Shown: piece by piece, positions 44,709 through 57,035 of the stretch | Layout of the letters: each line of letters starts with the position of its first letter | Numbering within the stretch: the first letter of the stretch is position 1 | DNA from: Apophysomyces variabilis | Lineage: Eukaryota > Mucoromycota > Mucoromycetes > Mucorales > Mucoraceae | Length of the DNA: 64,000 nucleotides | Assembly (NCBI GenBank): GCA_002749535.1 | Contig: MZZL01000399.1 | Coordinates: 62,001 to 126,000, forward strand | Direction: 5' to 3' | Notes under the pieces: generated by a model | What the model was told of the DNA's origin: nothing | The model's input: the letters and a program-made list of their open reading frames with translations, nothing else | The model's database searches: none | Translations under genes and position numbers: made by a program

Positions 44709-47700
44709 TCAAAGATAATTTACAAGCCAATAGTACATCAACGTTTCAAAATGCTCGTTCACTTCGGCATTCCGGATTCCATGTTTTTCCGAAGGGTATA
44801 CCTGAAGATAATACTGTTTTTTGCATTCTGTCAATCGATTCGTCAAGGATTCTGTATGACTAAAGTGCACATTATCGTCAATCAGTCCATGGACGATTAA
44901 GAGTCGGTTCTCGCTGGAAAAGGTCAACTTTCAGTCATGCATGAGATTTTTTTTTTGCTTTTTTCTTTTGTACCTGTCAGGAAAATCTCCGACCCAGTTT
45001 AGCACGTTGCTACGTTTATAAGCTTCGGCATTCTCGGAAGGAAGCCCCATATAGCGTTCTGTATAGGCAGAATCATACAGTTCCCACTGAGTCACAGGCG
45101 CTCCGGCAATGGCTATCTTAAAGGCGTCAGGATGTTGTGCAAGACCCATGAGACTTAGGTAACCGCCATAAGACCATCCTGTAATGGCTATTCGGGATAG
45201 ATCCACAACACTGACTACATCTCCGTCTTCTGTTGGCTCCGCTCCGAGTTTCATATCATGGACATGTCTCAACCCATCCAGTTGATCTTGCACCTCCACC
45301 ATGCCCAACTTATGCTTCACGTAGGATTCAAATGCCATACCACGATCCCACGATCCTCGACCATCGATCACCACAACCGCAAATCCAAAACATGCTGATA
45401 ATAGATAACGTAGTAATCGAGGGTATTTGAAATCGTTCATGACCAGCTGAGACTTCGGACCTCCGTACACATGCAGAACGGTCGGATAGGTCATCCCGGC
45501 TTGATAATGTACCGGTTTAAACAGATAACCGTAAAGTGTAACTCCTATAGTTTTATCCGTTTCAGAAAAAAAAGGCTGTTCATAGTATCATCGCATGCTT
45601 GTCTCTCACCGTCAGAAGTGGAAAAATGGAATATCGTTGCTTGAGGTAGACAACTCATCTCCTGAACTTCTCCTTTGCCCTGCTCTGATCCATCATAGGA
45701 TAAGCTCTTTGGTGTCGCCGTAACCTGAAATTTTGGGGCTGACACGAAGGTTGATTCGCTCTTCGGCTGATCTGACGAGCTTGGGGGTATCTTTGCCAGC
45801 AGCACTGTCATCCCTTCTGCTACAATAGGTAAGTGATCCGGGGTATCATGGTTCAACCTTCGTATTGCTATTACTTGTGGATGATGCAAGCTGGAAAAGC
45901 AATCTACGAAGATGTCCATAGTAGTATTCAACGTGATCTGATGACTAAAACCAAGCTCGGTTAGACGATGAATGGAACGGTAGGAACAAGCGCGGTCAAA
46001 TGAAATAACATAAAGATGCGCTTCCGTGCACGTGTCTTTCTTCGCCATGAAATAGACGAGCTGCCTGCGCTCATCCACAAACAATTCCCTGTCCAGAACA
46101 CACCAATCGCCTCGTGTCAATTGCAAAACATCAGCTTCAGAACACTCTAGCCTTTTCTCCACCAAATACAGGTGTCGAAAACCAGACTTTTCCGAAGCCC
46201 ATATAAACTTTGTCATGTCCTCGCTCGCCTGAGGAAGAAAGTAGTAAGCATCCGTGACATTGATCCACGTGTCTGATGTTTCTTGCCAGAGGATTTCTGG
46301 CCCTGGCTGATCTTGGTAATCGGACGGTGTATCTCGTTTCTTGAACTCCTCCTCCGATGCAAAATAAGAATACCTTATCTTTACCAGCGCTGTCTGTTTT
46401 TGATCTCTCGATAATATTTGTACCCATACACTACATATATTATATCAGTATATGCCGAGGATGGAAGCCCATTGACTAGAGAAAATTCATGAAAACAAAA
46501 AAAAATTGTACCTTTCGCCCCCAGGTAACCATCCAAATCGCACGATATATTCTGCCCACGGAAACACGTTTCGTATGCTTTTGTTCCATAATTGTTTGTG
46601 TTTGATCTCTGCATGACATGTATTCGATCCCATCCTGAATTCGACAATCCGCAGATCACTAACTGCATTCGCCTGCCCTGGACGTGGATATCGAACTGGC
46701 TGAGTTTCGTTTTCTAGTGCCATCGGTGACTTCAAGATCACCTGTTGCACAGCTTCCTCCGATGTCTCCAAGTACAGAAGACGCTCAAAACCTGTTGCAG
46801 TAGAAGAGCCCCAATAGTAACCTGTGGACCGACAAAATTCTTCCTATGTCAGATACTTAGAACAAAGGGAAAATACAGTATTCCTTGCTCGCTGTACCTG
46901 CATGATATATTCAGCCAAACCACAATTCATCGCGGGATTTGACGAACAAAATGTCAGTTGCATCTCATGTCCTTCAAAATCGGTGACCCATAAATCACGA
47001 TCGCGTATAAATGCCACAAGGTCATTATTCTGACCACCTAGTTTGGGATCTTTCTTAGTAGATTTTCGTAGAAGGTGTAATGCTTGAGACTCGGTCGAAT
47101 TCGTTATGTTAGAAGATGGAGGAATCGAAGGATGTCTCTCTGGGATCAAGACAGGCATCTGTTATGACGAGGAAAAAAAAAAGAAGAAGATAAAAAAAAG
47201 TTAAGTCTGTCAAGTTTTGCGTCTGATCACTTTGTATTACGCCATGGTACTTACTCTCTTACCTGTCCTAAATCGGCAACATATATGTTATCAGCAAAGG
47301 TAAAAAGCACCCTGTCATGCACTAGTTGAAAGCGAGAAATTCCCGGGATTCGGTGTTTGGAGGAAGGAAGAGCTAGATCAATTGATGTATTTTCGGAATC
47401 CTGCCCGGATATGGCACACTGCGTAAAAGCAGGAGACCATGGCGCAATAGGAAAACTGGCGCAGCGCGCTATGTAGGTATCAGCTGTGCTGGTAAAGGAA
47501 CAAGACGATCCGGCATCTTCACTGACTGAGGGATAGGAATGTTTACTGTCTTCAACCTGGACATCGTTCAGGTCCACTTCGTATAATTTCAAATCTCTCG
47601 ATGTATATCCTTGTTGGTTCTGATTGTCACCCAGAAAATACAGTTTGCGATGATCTGCGTCAAAACAGAAATCCTTAACTGTGGAAAGCGTACGTAGCGA

Positions 47701-47775
47701 ATAGAGTGTCTGGATTCTAGATCTGCATACTCTGACATGGTTTCGAATCTGTTCCCAAGTATAGACCTTGGACAT
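44709..47775 (-). CDS. DPP8/9-like dipeptidyl peptidase (S9B family)
   Basis: Starts MSKVYTWEQIRNHVRVCRSR at 47775 and ends YYWLVNYL at 44709. The N-terminal beta-propeller runs over several exons (for example DFCFDADHRKLYFLGDN, VAFIRDRDLWVTDFEG, FVRRFGW-like segments, FIWASEKSGFRHLYL). The C-terminal alpha/beta hydrolase has YPTVLHVYGGP, IDGRGSWDRGMAFE, the nucleophile in ITGWSYGGYLSLM, the Asp in IVHGLIDDNVHF, and the His in PSEKHGIR, so the triad is complete. No transmembrane anchor precedes the propeller, which fits cytosolic DPP8/9 rather than vacuolar DPP IV-type. The enzyme removes Xaa-Pro dipeptides. An upstream exon cannot be excluded. Confidence 0.93.
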
Positions 47776-48427
47776 ATCAAAGCAGAGCGACAAATCAAAC
47801 ACAAAAGAAAAGGTGGGAACCGAACGCTATCCATCCATCAGCTTTGTGTGACATATTCAAGTCACGCATTTTGTGTAGCGTTGAATGCTTTTCCGGTTAC
47901 CATGACACCCCACACGGACGCACGCCATCTACCTTTTCCTTCGCAGATATGTATCTACTTCGGCTATCCACAAATACAAAGAAAGCTACCTTTCAATGCA
48001 TATCTGGGAATCCGCCGCATCTTTATTCTCTCCGCCCAAATATTGGCATGAAACGCAATATGATCGAAAAAGGAAACCGAAAATAATGCGGCAGGCGTAG
48101 AGAACTAAATAACTCATGCATCGAAGAATACAGTCAATGTATACGGTAGCCTTTTGATTCCTCGACCTTTTTTTTTTGACTTCATCAATAGCAAAATGAT
48201 ATGTCAGAGTTAATGCCAATTTGAAGGTAAAATAATCAAACTCATCTGAATTGCCACAGAAACGGTATGATTCGCGCTACAGAACCCGGCTGAAAAAAAA
48301 ATCATAATAAGGGCTCCAACTCATCGCGCTGGTATTGCCAGAAACATTTTGCAAACGCTTTCTAAATTTTATTGCGCTTTTCCTAGTTATACATGAGCTA
48401 TTTTGCTTTCAAGTGTGGATATGTCAT
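47776..48427. other. intergenic
   Basis: Between two minus-strand genes. It should hold the promoter of the dipeptidyl peptidase and the 3' end of the Swa2-like gene. No other feature seen. Confidence 0.5.
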
Positions 48428-51222
48428 TTAGAGGTTGTTCTGCGCTTTGAAGGAATCCCATGCTTCATTTAATGTGCTAAATATCCCGCTTGCTAACATA
48501 CGCTGTTCTACCGTGACGGAGGATGGTAACTAAAACAAAAACTAGATTTAGTCTTTTTTCCTGTACGCGTAACGGACTAGTCTAAAAACTACCTTATCGG
48601 GATGCACCTTGCCGATAGCCTTCAGGTATATGATCTTGCACCGTTTCGGGTTAATCAATTCGCTCATCTGAGTGCCACTCCATTGTGCTCCAGGCCAGAG
48701 TAGCATATCCAGTGTTGCCAAGAGGGCCCGTAAGTTTTGTTCCTTGCCAGCCTTCCATTGCAGTAACTTCGCGTTGACGGCATCTACTTTCTCCAGCCGT
48801 TCGACTTCCTCTGCTTCCTGTTGGCTGGCCATCGCCCTCATTTCGGCTACAGCCTTGCTATTGTTGATTTCTTGAGAGGCTAAAGCTGGCTCAAACATAG
48901 AATGGATATTGTCCTTTTTAGGAGGAGATGTCGCTTTTGCAGGGACGGCTGGCTTCTTTTTAGGTGCGTCAGGGGCAATTGCTTTTCGGCATCGCGTAAG
49001 CGCATGATTCAGTTTTGCATTTTGGTTTCCTTCCAGCCCTCGAAGTTCTTCGTAAACTCTAAGAGCCTCCTTATACTTCTCCAGATGTTCTAAAGCTTCA
49101 CCTTTACGGTGCAACGCTTTCACTATTTGTTCCTGCCATTGTATCGTAATACCCGCTGATTCACTACTGCTATCACCGCTGGAACGTGCCATGTCAATAG
49201 CTATATCGCAGTCGCTAATGCATTTTTTGTGTTCACCAATCTTTAAACGTGCTAACGCTCTGTTGTTGCTAAGTAAAACAAGATGATCGTGTCCACTTGG
49301 CAGAGCCTCAATAGCACGGCTATACGATGCTTCAGCATCACCGAATTGGCCCAATTTATACTGTTCGTTGCCTCGCTGACGTTCTGCATTCGCTGTCGAT
49401 AGCGCTTCGGGCGAAGCCTCTACCAAAGGCCGAGTACGTTCGTTTCTCTTTGGCTGTGGTGTAGTAGGCTTCTGCTCGGTCATAACTTGTGGTGTCGATC
49501 TGCCACTAGACGGAGTGCCTCGGCGACGTGAAGGTGATACATACACTTCTTCTTCTTGTTGCTTTTGCTGCTCTTTGCGCGCCATTGCTTGCTTCTCCTG
49601 CTGTCGCCGACGGATCTCCCGTTGTTCTTGCATCCTGCGCTTTTCCTCCATCTGTTTTCGACGAAGTTGTTCTTGTTCCAATTGAACATCTACTTCATCG
49701 TCCGGATCGTCCGCAAACTTTTCCATAACGTTGTCAAGAGATTCCACCGGCTCATCGTCCGCCGATTCTGACATCCATTTTGGCCGGGAGGGTGCTCTGG
49801 ATTGGGATTGGCCCATGTTACGTTGCTGTTCTTGCCAATCTTCTACCGCTTTCGTAATTCGCTGGCGTCCGGTTTTCACGAACATACTGGCGTTCTTATA
49901 CAAAAATCCACCCAATTCAGTTGCTTGCGCTACAATCCGCTCCTTATGCTGTAGGAAAGAGTCCTCCGATTTTTCTGTCCCTGAGCCTACGGATGACGGG
50001 GTCTCGACATCCGATCCCCTTGTTGCTCTCATTTGACGCACGTTATTTCTTATCTGATCGGCAGAAACGGCTCCCCGCACCTCTTCTTCGTCCTTTTGCC
50101 GCTGGCCTTGCATGACCTCAGAATTCTGAACAAGTAAATCCACAGCTGCTTGTAGATCCGTGCCACCAGTTGCTTCTAAGGCTACTTTTGCTGCTTCCAG
50201 CTCAAATCCCATATCTATTAGTTGCACTAACAACGTGTCATCTTTGGCCTCTAAGCTCGAAGGGCTCGGTTGTATTTCACTCCGGTCTGGTAAGTCAGAC
50301 ACATGTTCTTCGGAGCTTGACTGAATATGTCCATCGGTAAGTTCATATATCCATGATTTTAGAATTAGCGCTTACTGGATGCGGTTTTACAACTGGCTCG
50401 GCAAGTATCCCGAGCGGATTATCCTCTTGCTCCTGTGTTGACAGATCTTGCTGAGTCTGTAGTTGTTGAACACTCTGGTTAGAACTTGATGTGAGGAAAT
50501 CAACGTCAAATGGATCTACTGCATCGCTGTTGACGTTAGACACAGCGGGGATAGAACTCTATATAGACGGCATTTAGATCAAGCTTGTAGATCAAAGCAC
50601 TCGTCCCCTTACCAGCGCTGGTGAGCCAGCATAATTCACTGATTCTAATAGGTCAAAGTCCCATTGTTCTGCAGGTGGGTTTTGTAAAGGACTTGATGTT
50701 GAACTTGTCTGCGATCGTCTGTCGCACTCAAAGGTTAGCTCCGTTCCCTACCATAGTAGTAAAGACTTACAATGCATTCAAAGGTAAGCTACTGGTATCT
50801 TGTGCTGTTGTAGTCTTTTTATCAAACGGGCTCAGTATGCTATCGAAATTATTCGCAGCTTTCGGCTTTGTTGGTGCTAACGGTGCAGAATAGACCGATT
50901 TTGGGGATGGCATTTGGGAAACTGGAAAAGATGGCACTTGCGGAATAGGTGATGTAGCTGTAGTACGTGCTATACTAGGGCTCGGTGATGTGCTAGAAAT
51001 CGTTGTAAACGTAGCATTTTGTCCTGCTAGCCGCTGCTGTTCGGCTAATGAGAGCGGTGGGCTTTCCTTTTGTCGTGACGAAGGGAATCCCAGCAAATCA
51101 GCAAAGGCATCCTTTTTCTTTTCCTGTACTGGTGTTGCTTTGCTCGAGCCTTCGCTCTGATGTGCTATCGAAGAATTCGAGTTTGACTTGCCGGACCAAT
51201 CGAGATCGAGCAAATCGTCCAT
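48428..51222 (-). CDS. Swa2/auxilin-like J-protein (UBA-TPR-J)
   Basis: Starts MDDLLDLDWSGKSNSNSS at 51222. Two small exons follow (QNPPAEQWDFDLLESVNYAG; VDPFDVDFLTSSSN), with DPF/DLL-like clathrin and adaptor motifs. The long exon (50302-48593) has a UBA domain (LVQLIDMGFELEAAKVALEA), a charged coiled coil, a TPR domain (AERQRGNEQYKLGQFGDAEA through ALEHLEKYKEALRVYEEL) and the start of the J domain with HPD in IGKVHPDK. The last exon reads LASGIFSTLNEAWDSFKAQN, the auxilin J-domain ending. It recruits Hsp70 to uncoat clathrin-coated vesicles. It is divergent from MPP10. Confidence 0.93.
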
Positions 51223-51641
51223 CCTGCTGCTCAGTCCATGTCGTAAGTTGGCGCACCTCACCAGACTTTAACACGTTTTCTGAGCGGGATTGCGGAGCTC
51301 GAATATCGTAACGTCACATTAATGATAAGTCCTGAAATTTCAGTCTGTGAGCTGCACCCTCGGCTATTTCAATAATAATCACTAACGAAACTGTTAGTAT
51401 ATAGCAAGCACGGACATTCCCGTAAATATATTCTACAGTATATATCCACTTTATTATCTTTTTCTTTGACTTCAACTAGGCTTTGAGGATTGGATTAAGA
51501 AACTTGGGAAGACAAAGAAAGTAAACTTGCTTTGTGCACCAGTACCACACTCCGCACACAATCCCGCCCTCGTAGGACTGCTTTTACCTCGAAAAAAAAA
51601 GACAAAGTAGGGAAAGTAGTTACCGATTGCCGGTATATACC
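51223..51641. promoter_or_regulatory. 420-bp divergent promoter, Swa2-like/MPP10
   Basis: The only sequence between the two divergent start codons, so both core promoters must lie here. ATATATCC near 51438 is TATA-like. No specific operator recognised. Confidence 0.55.
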
Positions 51642-53838
51642 ATGGTGGCAAAAACGAGCAGCAAACGCACACCCACCGAACAATTCTTGACGAACGTTGT
51701 TGATAAACCACACGTATTCTTTGCAGAAAACCCAAAGATCGCGTCAACAGCACTAGAAATTACAAAATACTTTTATGATACAGGTAAATCCAAAGAAGAG
51801 TCAATGACTCCCTTCTTTTGTCCTGATCGGTTGTCTAGTCAAACAACATGAAGAGCAAACATTTTCGCCATTCACCGAATTGCTAACAGAAGGTTTCGAT
51901 AATGAACAGATCTGGGAAGAGATCGCTACCCAGAATGAACCTTTCTTACGCTATGCGAAATCAACACTTAAGGAATTCTCCCGATCTGAAAGCAAAGTCA
52001 ACGATACCCCAGAAATACTTGATGATTTGGAAGAACAGGAAAGCGCTTCGGATCATTCAATGGACCTGGACGAACATATGAACTACGAAGATGCTCAGCT
52101 CGACGGAAAGGACATGTCAGATATGGAATTCGGTGATGGATTAGACAACGAGTTCTCTGAAGAAGAGCAGGAAGATGCCGAAGAAAGCCAGGACGAAAAG
52201 GAAGAGGAAGAAGATGAAGAAGATGAAGAAGATGAAGAGGAAACATTGAGGCAAGATTGGCTGGAAACTTCACAGTTCTGCTTGATAAAGTTAATCTAAC
52301 CTGACAACGTATGATAGGCCAACGAAAACATCTGAAGTGGATGATGACTTTTTCAACTTGGATGAATTCAATCGATGGACAGAGAAACAAGAAGAATTAG
52401 ATATGATGTCAGATAGAGACGAAGACGATGATGAGGAAGCCATTGATTATGATAACGATCTGGATGAGGAGGATGAAGACGACGAAGACATTCAAGGTAA
52501 AAAATCTAGAACTATTACAGTTGTATACAAAGCAACAAATGTCCTCTGATACTGGGATAAATCTAGATATCAAATACAACGATTTCTTTGCACCTGCACC
52601 GAAATTGAAGAAGTCCAAAAAGGGCGTAACGTTTGCTGCAGACGATGAGCACGATGCACAGAGTGAAAACGACGAAGAAGAAGCATTTGAAGAAATGGAA
52701 GAGGAAGAAGAGGAGAAAGTCAGAAACTTGTTCGATGAGGAGGAGGATAATCAAGAGGACGATGGCAAAACAGCTCATGAAAAGCGATTGGAAAAGATTA
52801 AAGCGCAAATTGAACAGTTTGAAGAAGAAAATGTCAATGACCGACATTGGACGATGAAGGGTGAAACCTCGGCCAGGAGCCGACCGCTGAACAGTCTGTT
52901 AGAGGAAGACTTGGAGTTTGACCAATCAGTCAAGGTACGTATATCTAGCTGGCTTGAGAGAAGTGATAAACTCATTTTCTTTTCTTCCTATCTTCTGTAG
53001 CCTGTACCTGTGATCACCCAAGAAACCACCAATGTGTTAGAAGATATGATTAAGAAAAGAATCGCTGATGTAAGTAAAATTGGATAATGGCTTTTGTACC
53101 AGGAAAAAATATCAATTAAATTGAACTCGATAGAACAATTTTGACGACGTAGAACGTAAACGGGAGCCAGAATCAAGGCCCTTCTTGCCATCAAAGAGTG
53201 TGGAAATTAGTCAAGATAAATCCAAGAAATCTTTGGCAGAACTGTATGAAGAAGATTACATGAAACAGGCTACTGGCGACCAGACGAATGCGAAAGATGA
53301 AGCGCTTAAGAAAGAACATGATGAGATCACTTCCATGTTCCAAACCCTTTGTACTAAATTGGATGCCCTGAGCAATTTCCATTTCACACCCAAAGCAGTA
53401 AGTATTCGAACAGGATCCGATCCGAAATAACTGAACAAAATAATTTCATAGCCACAACCCGAAATCACCGTTGTCAGCAATGCTGCTGCTATCAGTATGG
53501 AAGAAATTATCCCTGTCAACGTGGCAGACAGCACTTTGTTAGCACCAGAGGAAGTTTACGACAAGAAGAAGACCGATATCAAGAGCACAACTGAGATGGA
53601 TCAGGCCGAGCGCAAGCGTGCAAGGGCACTGAAGAAGAAGATGAAGAAGAAGGAAAAGGCAATGAAGGAACGCGAGCAAAAGCTGATGGAGAAGATGCGA
53701 CCGGGCAGCGTGCCACCCAAGCAATCCAAGTCCAAGGCCGTCAAGGAGCTGTTGGGCCAAAAGAATGTCACTATGATCGACAAGGACGGCAAGAAGCAGT
53801 CCACCAGCAAAGCAGTTACTTCTGCGTCTCTTTTCTAA
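51642..53838 (+). CDS. MPP10: U3 snoRNP protein Mpp10
   Basis: Starts MVAKTSSKRTPTEQFLTNVV. Exon 2 (51839 on) reads VKQHEEQTFSPFTELLTEGF and DNEQIWEEIATQNEPFLRY, then a strongly acidic tract. Later exons have VDDDFFNLDEFNRWTEKQE, DIKYNDFFAPAPKLKKSKK, EKIKAQIEQFEEENV, and DRHWTMKGETSARSRPLNSL followed by LLEEDLEFDQ. After these come ETTNVLEDMIKKRIAD, KKSLAELYEEDYMKQ and a Lys-rich C-terminus. These blocks are the Mpp10 signature. Mpp10 works with Imp3/Imp4 in the small-subunit processome for 18S rRNA maturation. The intron after the acidic tract is either GC-AG (starting GCAAGA, 67 nt) or a shorter GT-AG of 43 nt; both keep frame. Confidence 0.95.
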
Positions 53839-54847
53839 GATGGCTTTTTGCTTTCTTCTCTTAATCAAACTCAACATTTGTGTAATTTTTTTGCATTCGA
53901 AAATAATAGTGTTTATTTCATGAAATTGTTCTTCCAGACAAGGATGTCGGTTGAAACCCGAGATATAAAACAAGTTTATGAAGCATGAATGGGTGCTTAC
54001 TTTGGACAATAACCTACTTATATAGTAGGTTAACTATCTTCTGCAGTTAACCTATAGACCATGCTGATCTCCAATAGCTTTCCATTTCATCGTATTATCT
54101 CCGCATCAAAATGGAAATTTTGAACACGGTGCAAGTTTAGGTTTTTTGCTTAATGACGCTGAATTTTGGTACATTCACACATGCATAAGGTAATAAAGAA
54201 ATAAGGTTCGCATGAAGTAATGGTTATAGTACGATATATGCATAGACAAACAAAGAAATAATAATTTTGCCTTGTGTCCACTGCTCGGGGCCAGATCGTT
54301 TGAGAACCGTGCTTTTGAGGAATCTTGAGCGTAGAAGCTCAAAAGTGGGGGGTGGGAACAAAGTGTTAAAAGTTATGTTTTGTACAAACCATAATGCATC
54401 ATGGAGCACTGGGGTAAAGGAAGGCTTATATGATGTTTTTGTAGCCTATATTGAATGCTACTTTGCTCAATACTCCCACCATATCGGTATTTATACGTAC
54501 TAACAATGTGAAAAAATTAACAAAGTTACTGTGCGCTAAAGTCAAAACATTTAGTAGCATTAAGGGGAAAATCGGGAGACTAGCTACAATCGGATAGGGC
54601 TTGAAATAAAACGCCATACTGACAATCCTGAATGAAGCGGTCGTTCTAAATCTTGCTTTAAACATACAGTCGAGCAAGTCTGCACTTGCATTGCCATTCC
54701 GATTGGCTTTGTTGTCGTCTATGAAAGGAGGATGTTAGTCTGGAAGACGAAACTGGGGGGAATGTAGAAATACCCGAATTGTGTGTCCCTGTTTTTTTCC
54801 AGTTTTGGCGGAATCCAAAAAATGCTTTTGCATGATTGGATGAAAAT
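53839..54847. other. intergenic with nested hairpins
   Basis: 3' flank of MPP10, then non-coding sequence with a double hairpin (listed separately). Short frames at 54267-54677 show no domain. Confidence 0.45.
54010..54054. repeat. two overlapping perfect hairpins
   Basis: Stem 1: TAACCTACT (54010-54018) and AGTAGGTTA (54024-54032) with a 5-nt loop. Stem 2: TAGGTTAACT (54026-54035) and AGTTAACCTA (54045-54054) with a 9-nt loop. The two share the TAGGTTA block, so they are mutually exclusive. Confidence 0.85.
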
Positions 54848-55940
54848 ATTTGCGGTCAGACTACCCTTCTTTGCGTACAGTCGTGTCATTGCATTATCTA
54901 TGACAAGATACTAAGCATTCATTCCGTGGCAATCCAATCTTTTGTGATTGCCTAATAGTCAAAGTTTAAGATACAATAGAAGAAAAGGAGAACATAAATA
55001 CATTCAGGGAAAATAAAAGTGGAATGTAAAGCAATACAATTGAGAAGAATCGGAACTGGGGTACATTGCCCTAACAGGTTCTAACACCATAACTGATAGA
55101 AACGGATATGATAGCATCAATGACGTATAGAAACGAACGAAGAGGGTTTATTTCCTCTACAGATGTTCCATTCTGTTCCAGACCTTCTATTAGACGGAGT
55201 CCATTTTTACTCTTGGGAGAATTGTTGTCTTATCTCTGAATTGTTGTCATCCATAAGACATCCATCGATTTCTTATGACTGTGATCTTTGGTTTCAATGA
55301 CCCGAGCAATATAAACGCGAAGGGACAACACCTTTTCTGCTCCTTGGCTCTGTTATCCAAAACATCCCCGGTATGTACTTCACATTGATTATATGTACAG
55401 AATGACTGATGTCCCGCTTCTGTATCCTTTAGCCTGCATGACCTCTGTCCCGAACCACCTTGGTTGTGTGAGTAAGCTCCCTGCACTCCACTCGGTAAGT
55501 GAAAAAGAAATGTCTGTTAATGCACAGTGTCATTCATTATCTTCTCCTTCCAAGTCCTCGCCAGGTATTGCATCGCTTCAAATCCTCTGCAGTGCGTTAC
55601 CTTCGACCGGCCACTCATGGAAGCCGTGCCTCTCTCTCGCCGCCCCCACCGATACAGGTGCGGGACTGGCCCCTGCCTTTGGGTAGGATACCCTTCGGAG
55701 GTAAGTAAAAAAAGATAAGATGTCAAGCTATTCTTCCATTCACTAACCATGAACATTCTTTTACGCTGCTCAAATGAATTTTCTGTCCACGGAAGGACCA
55801 AGTTGAGGTAAGTAAAATATATTTCCCGCATAATCCATTTACTAATGACGCATATTTATATCCCTTTTAGCGCTAACTTGATCCTTGCATGGACGCAAAA
55901 TTTATTTGGAGTAGCGTAAAAATTGTTCAATAGACAGTAT
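54848..55940 (+). repeat. dispersed repeat, copy C (modules about 1 kb apart)
   Basis: The left module 54848-54865 and the right module 55877-55940 match copy A (7785-7851) and copy B (8080-8111). In between lies about 1 kb not present at copy A. Within that interval, 55555-55699 is locally GC-rich with an open frame. Confidence 0.75.
55555..55699 (+). other. GC-rich open segment, possible exon
   Basis: One frame reads YCIASNPLQCVTFDRPLM and HRYRCGTGPCLWVGYPSE, then hits GGTAAGTAAA, a good donor. Composition differs from the surrounding AT-rich DNA. There is no recognised domain and no definite acceptor; it may belong to the sequence inserted between the repeat modules. Confidence 0.22.
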
Positions 55941-57035
55941 ACAGTAACATATATGGGTATTTTGCTCTATACATGGATCATCTATTTCCATTTGTATAAG
56001 CTATATTCATCATGAGTCAGGGTGCACACTTGTCTCGCGCAAAGTAGAGAATCAATTCCTCTAAAGATCATTCTGGTATGGATCTATTTCTTAAGGACAA
56101 ATGGGGATGCTCTTTTTTTCCTGAGGGAATACATTCCGGTTAAACAGAGTTAAGAGGGTAATAAAGATGGGACGACTTGTATGATAAACCATGATTGATA
56201 AAGTCTGCTTCCATTGCCGTATCTGCAACCAAAAAAAGAAAGGTAACTGATTGGCATGACATCTCCCATTTTGGCAGATCAATGATATAATCGCTTTGTG
56301 CCTTTGGTGGTTACGCAGCGCATCAATGCTTCCTCATCCGACCTATAATCGGCCCACCCACTGCTCACTCAATCGAACGCTTGTCCTCGAATACAGAGGT
56401 GACGTTCCTACCTACTCCGACAACAGTTGATATTTAAGGTTTCGTCATGACTTGCTTCAGTTACCCAGAAGATTCAGAATGGGATATGCAACATGTGTGG
56501 AAAGTAAGGTTTGCCATACATGGATCTTCATGTCGTCACAATATAACTAAAACTCTATTCAGACCAATGGATCGGATACCCAAACTGTTTCTTTAGCATT
56601 ATCCATTCGTATCAACACTTTGTGCGCACAAACCATGTCATTTTGGGCTGAAAGAAAGAAACGGAAAAGTATACAAGATTCGGCATGTGGATTAACAAGG
56701 ATAGAAAAGAAGAAAAAGCTATATACAATTTTCTTTGCACTATATAAAAAAATGATTAGGGAAAAAGAGCGAAGAATATCAACCGTGTGTCAATAATAAA
56801 TAAATAAATAAAAACTACTAAAAAGAAAGAGAATCCAATGCATATTAAAGAGGAATTGTAATAAGAAAAGGAAAAGAAAAGAAAGATCTTCATAGAGAAA
56901 ACGAAAAGAAAACGTTTGCCATATAAACAGTGAGAGAAAGAAAGGAAACCGGCATAAGAGGTTTCACCACTTGTCCTTTTTTTTCTTTTTTTGGTGTTTT
57001 TTCTTCTGATGTTTGTGTAGAGAAGTCTCATTGTG
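55941..57035. other. intergenic
   Basis: No convincing gene. This is the 3' flank of the next minus-strand gene with A-rich runs near 56640-56940. Confidence 0.45.

Noticed and set aside
47589..48086. ORFs upstream of the dipeptidyl peptidase on both strands
   Set aside because: No domain and no splice link to the gene.
49480..50115. Several opposite-strand ORFs in the Swa2-like gene
   Set aside because: Antisense shadows of the long coding exon.
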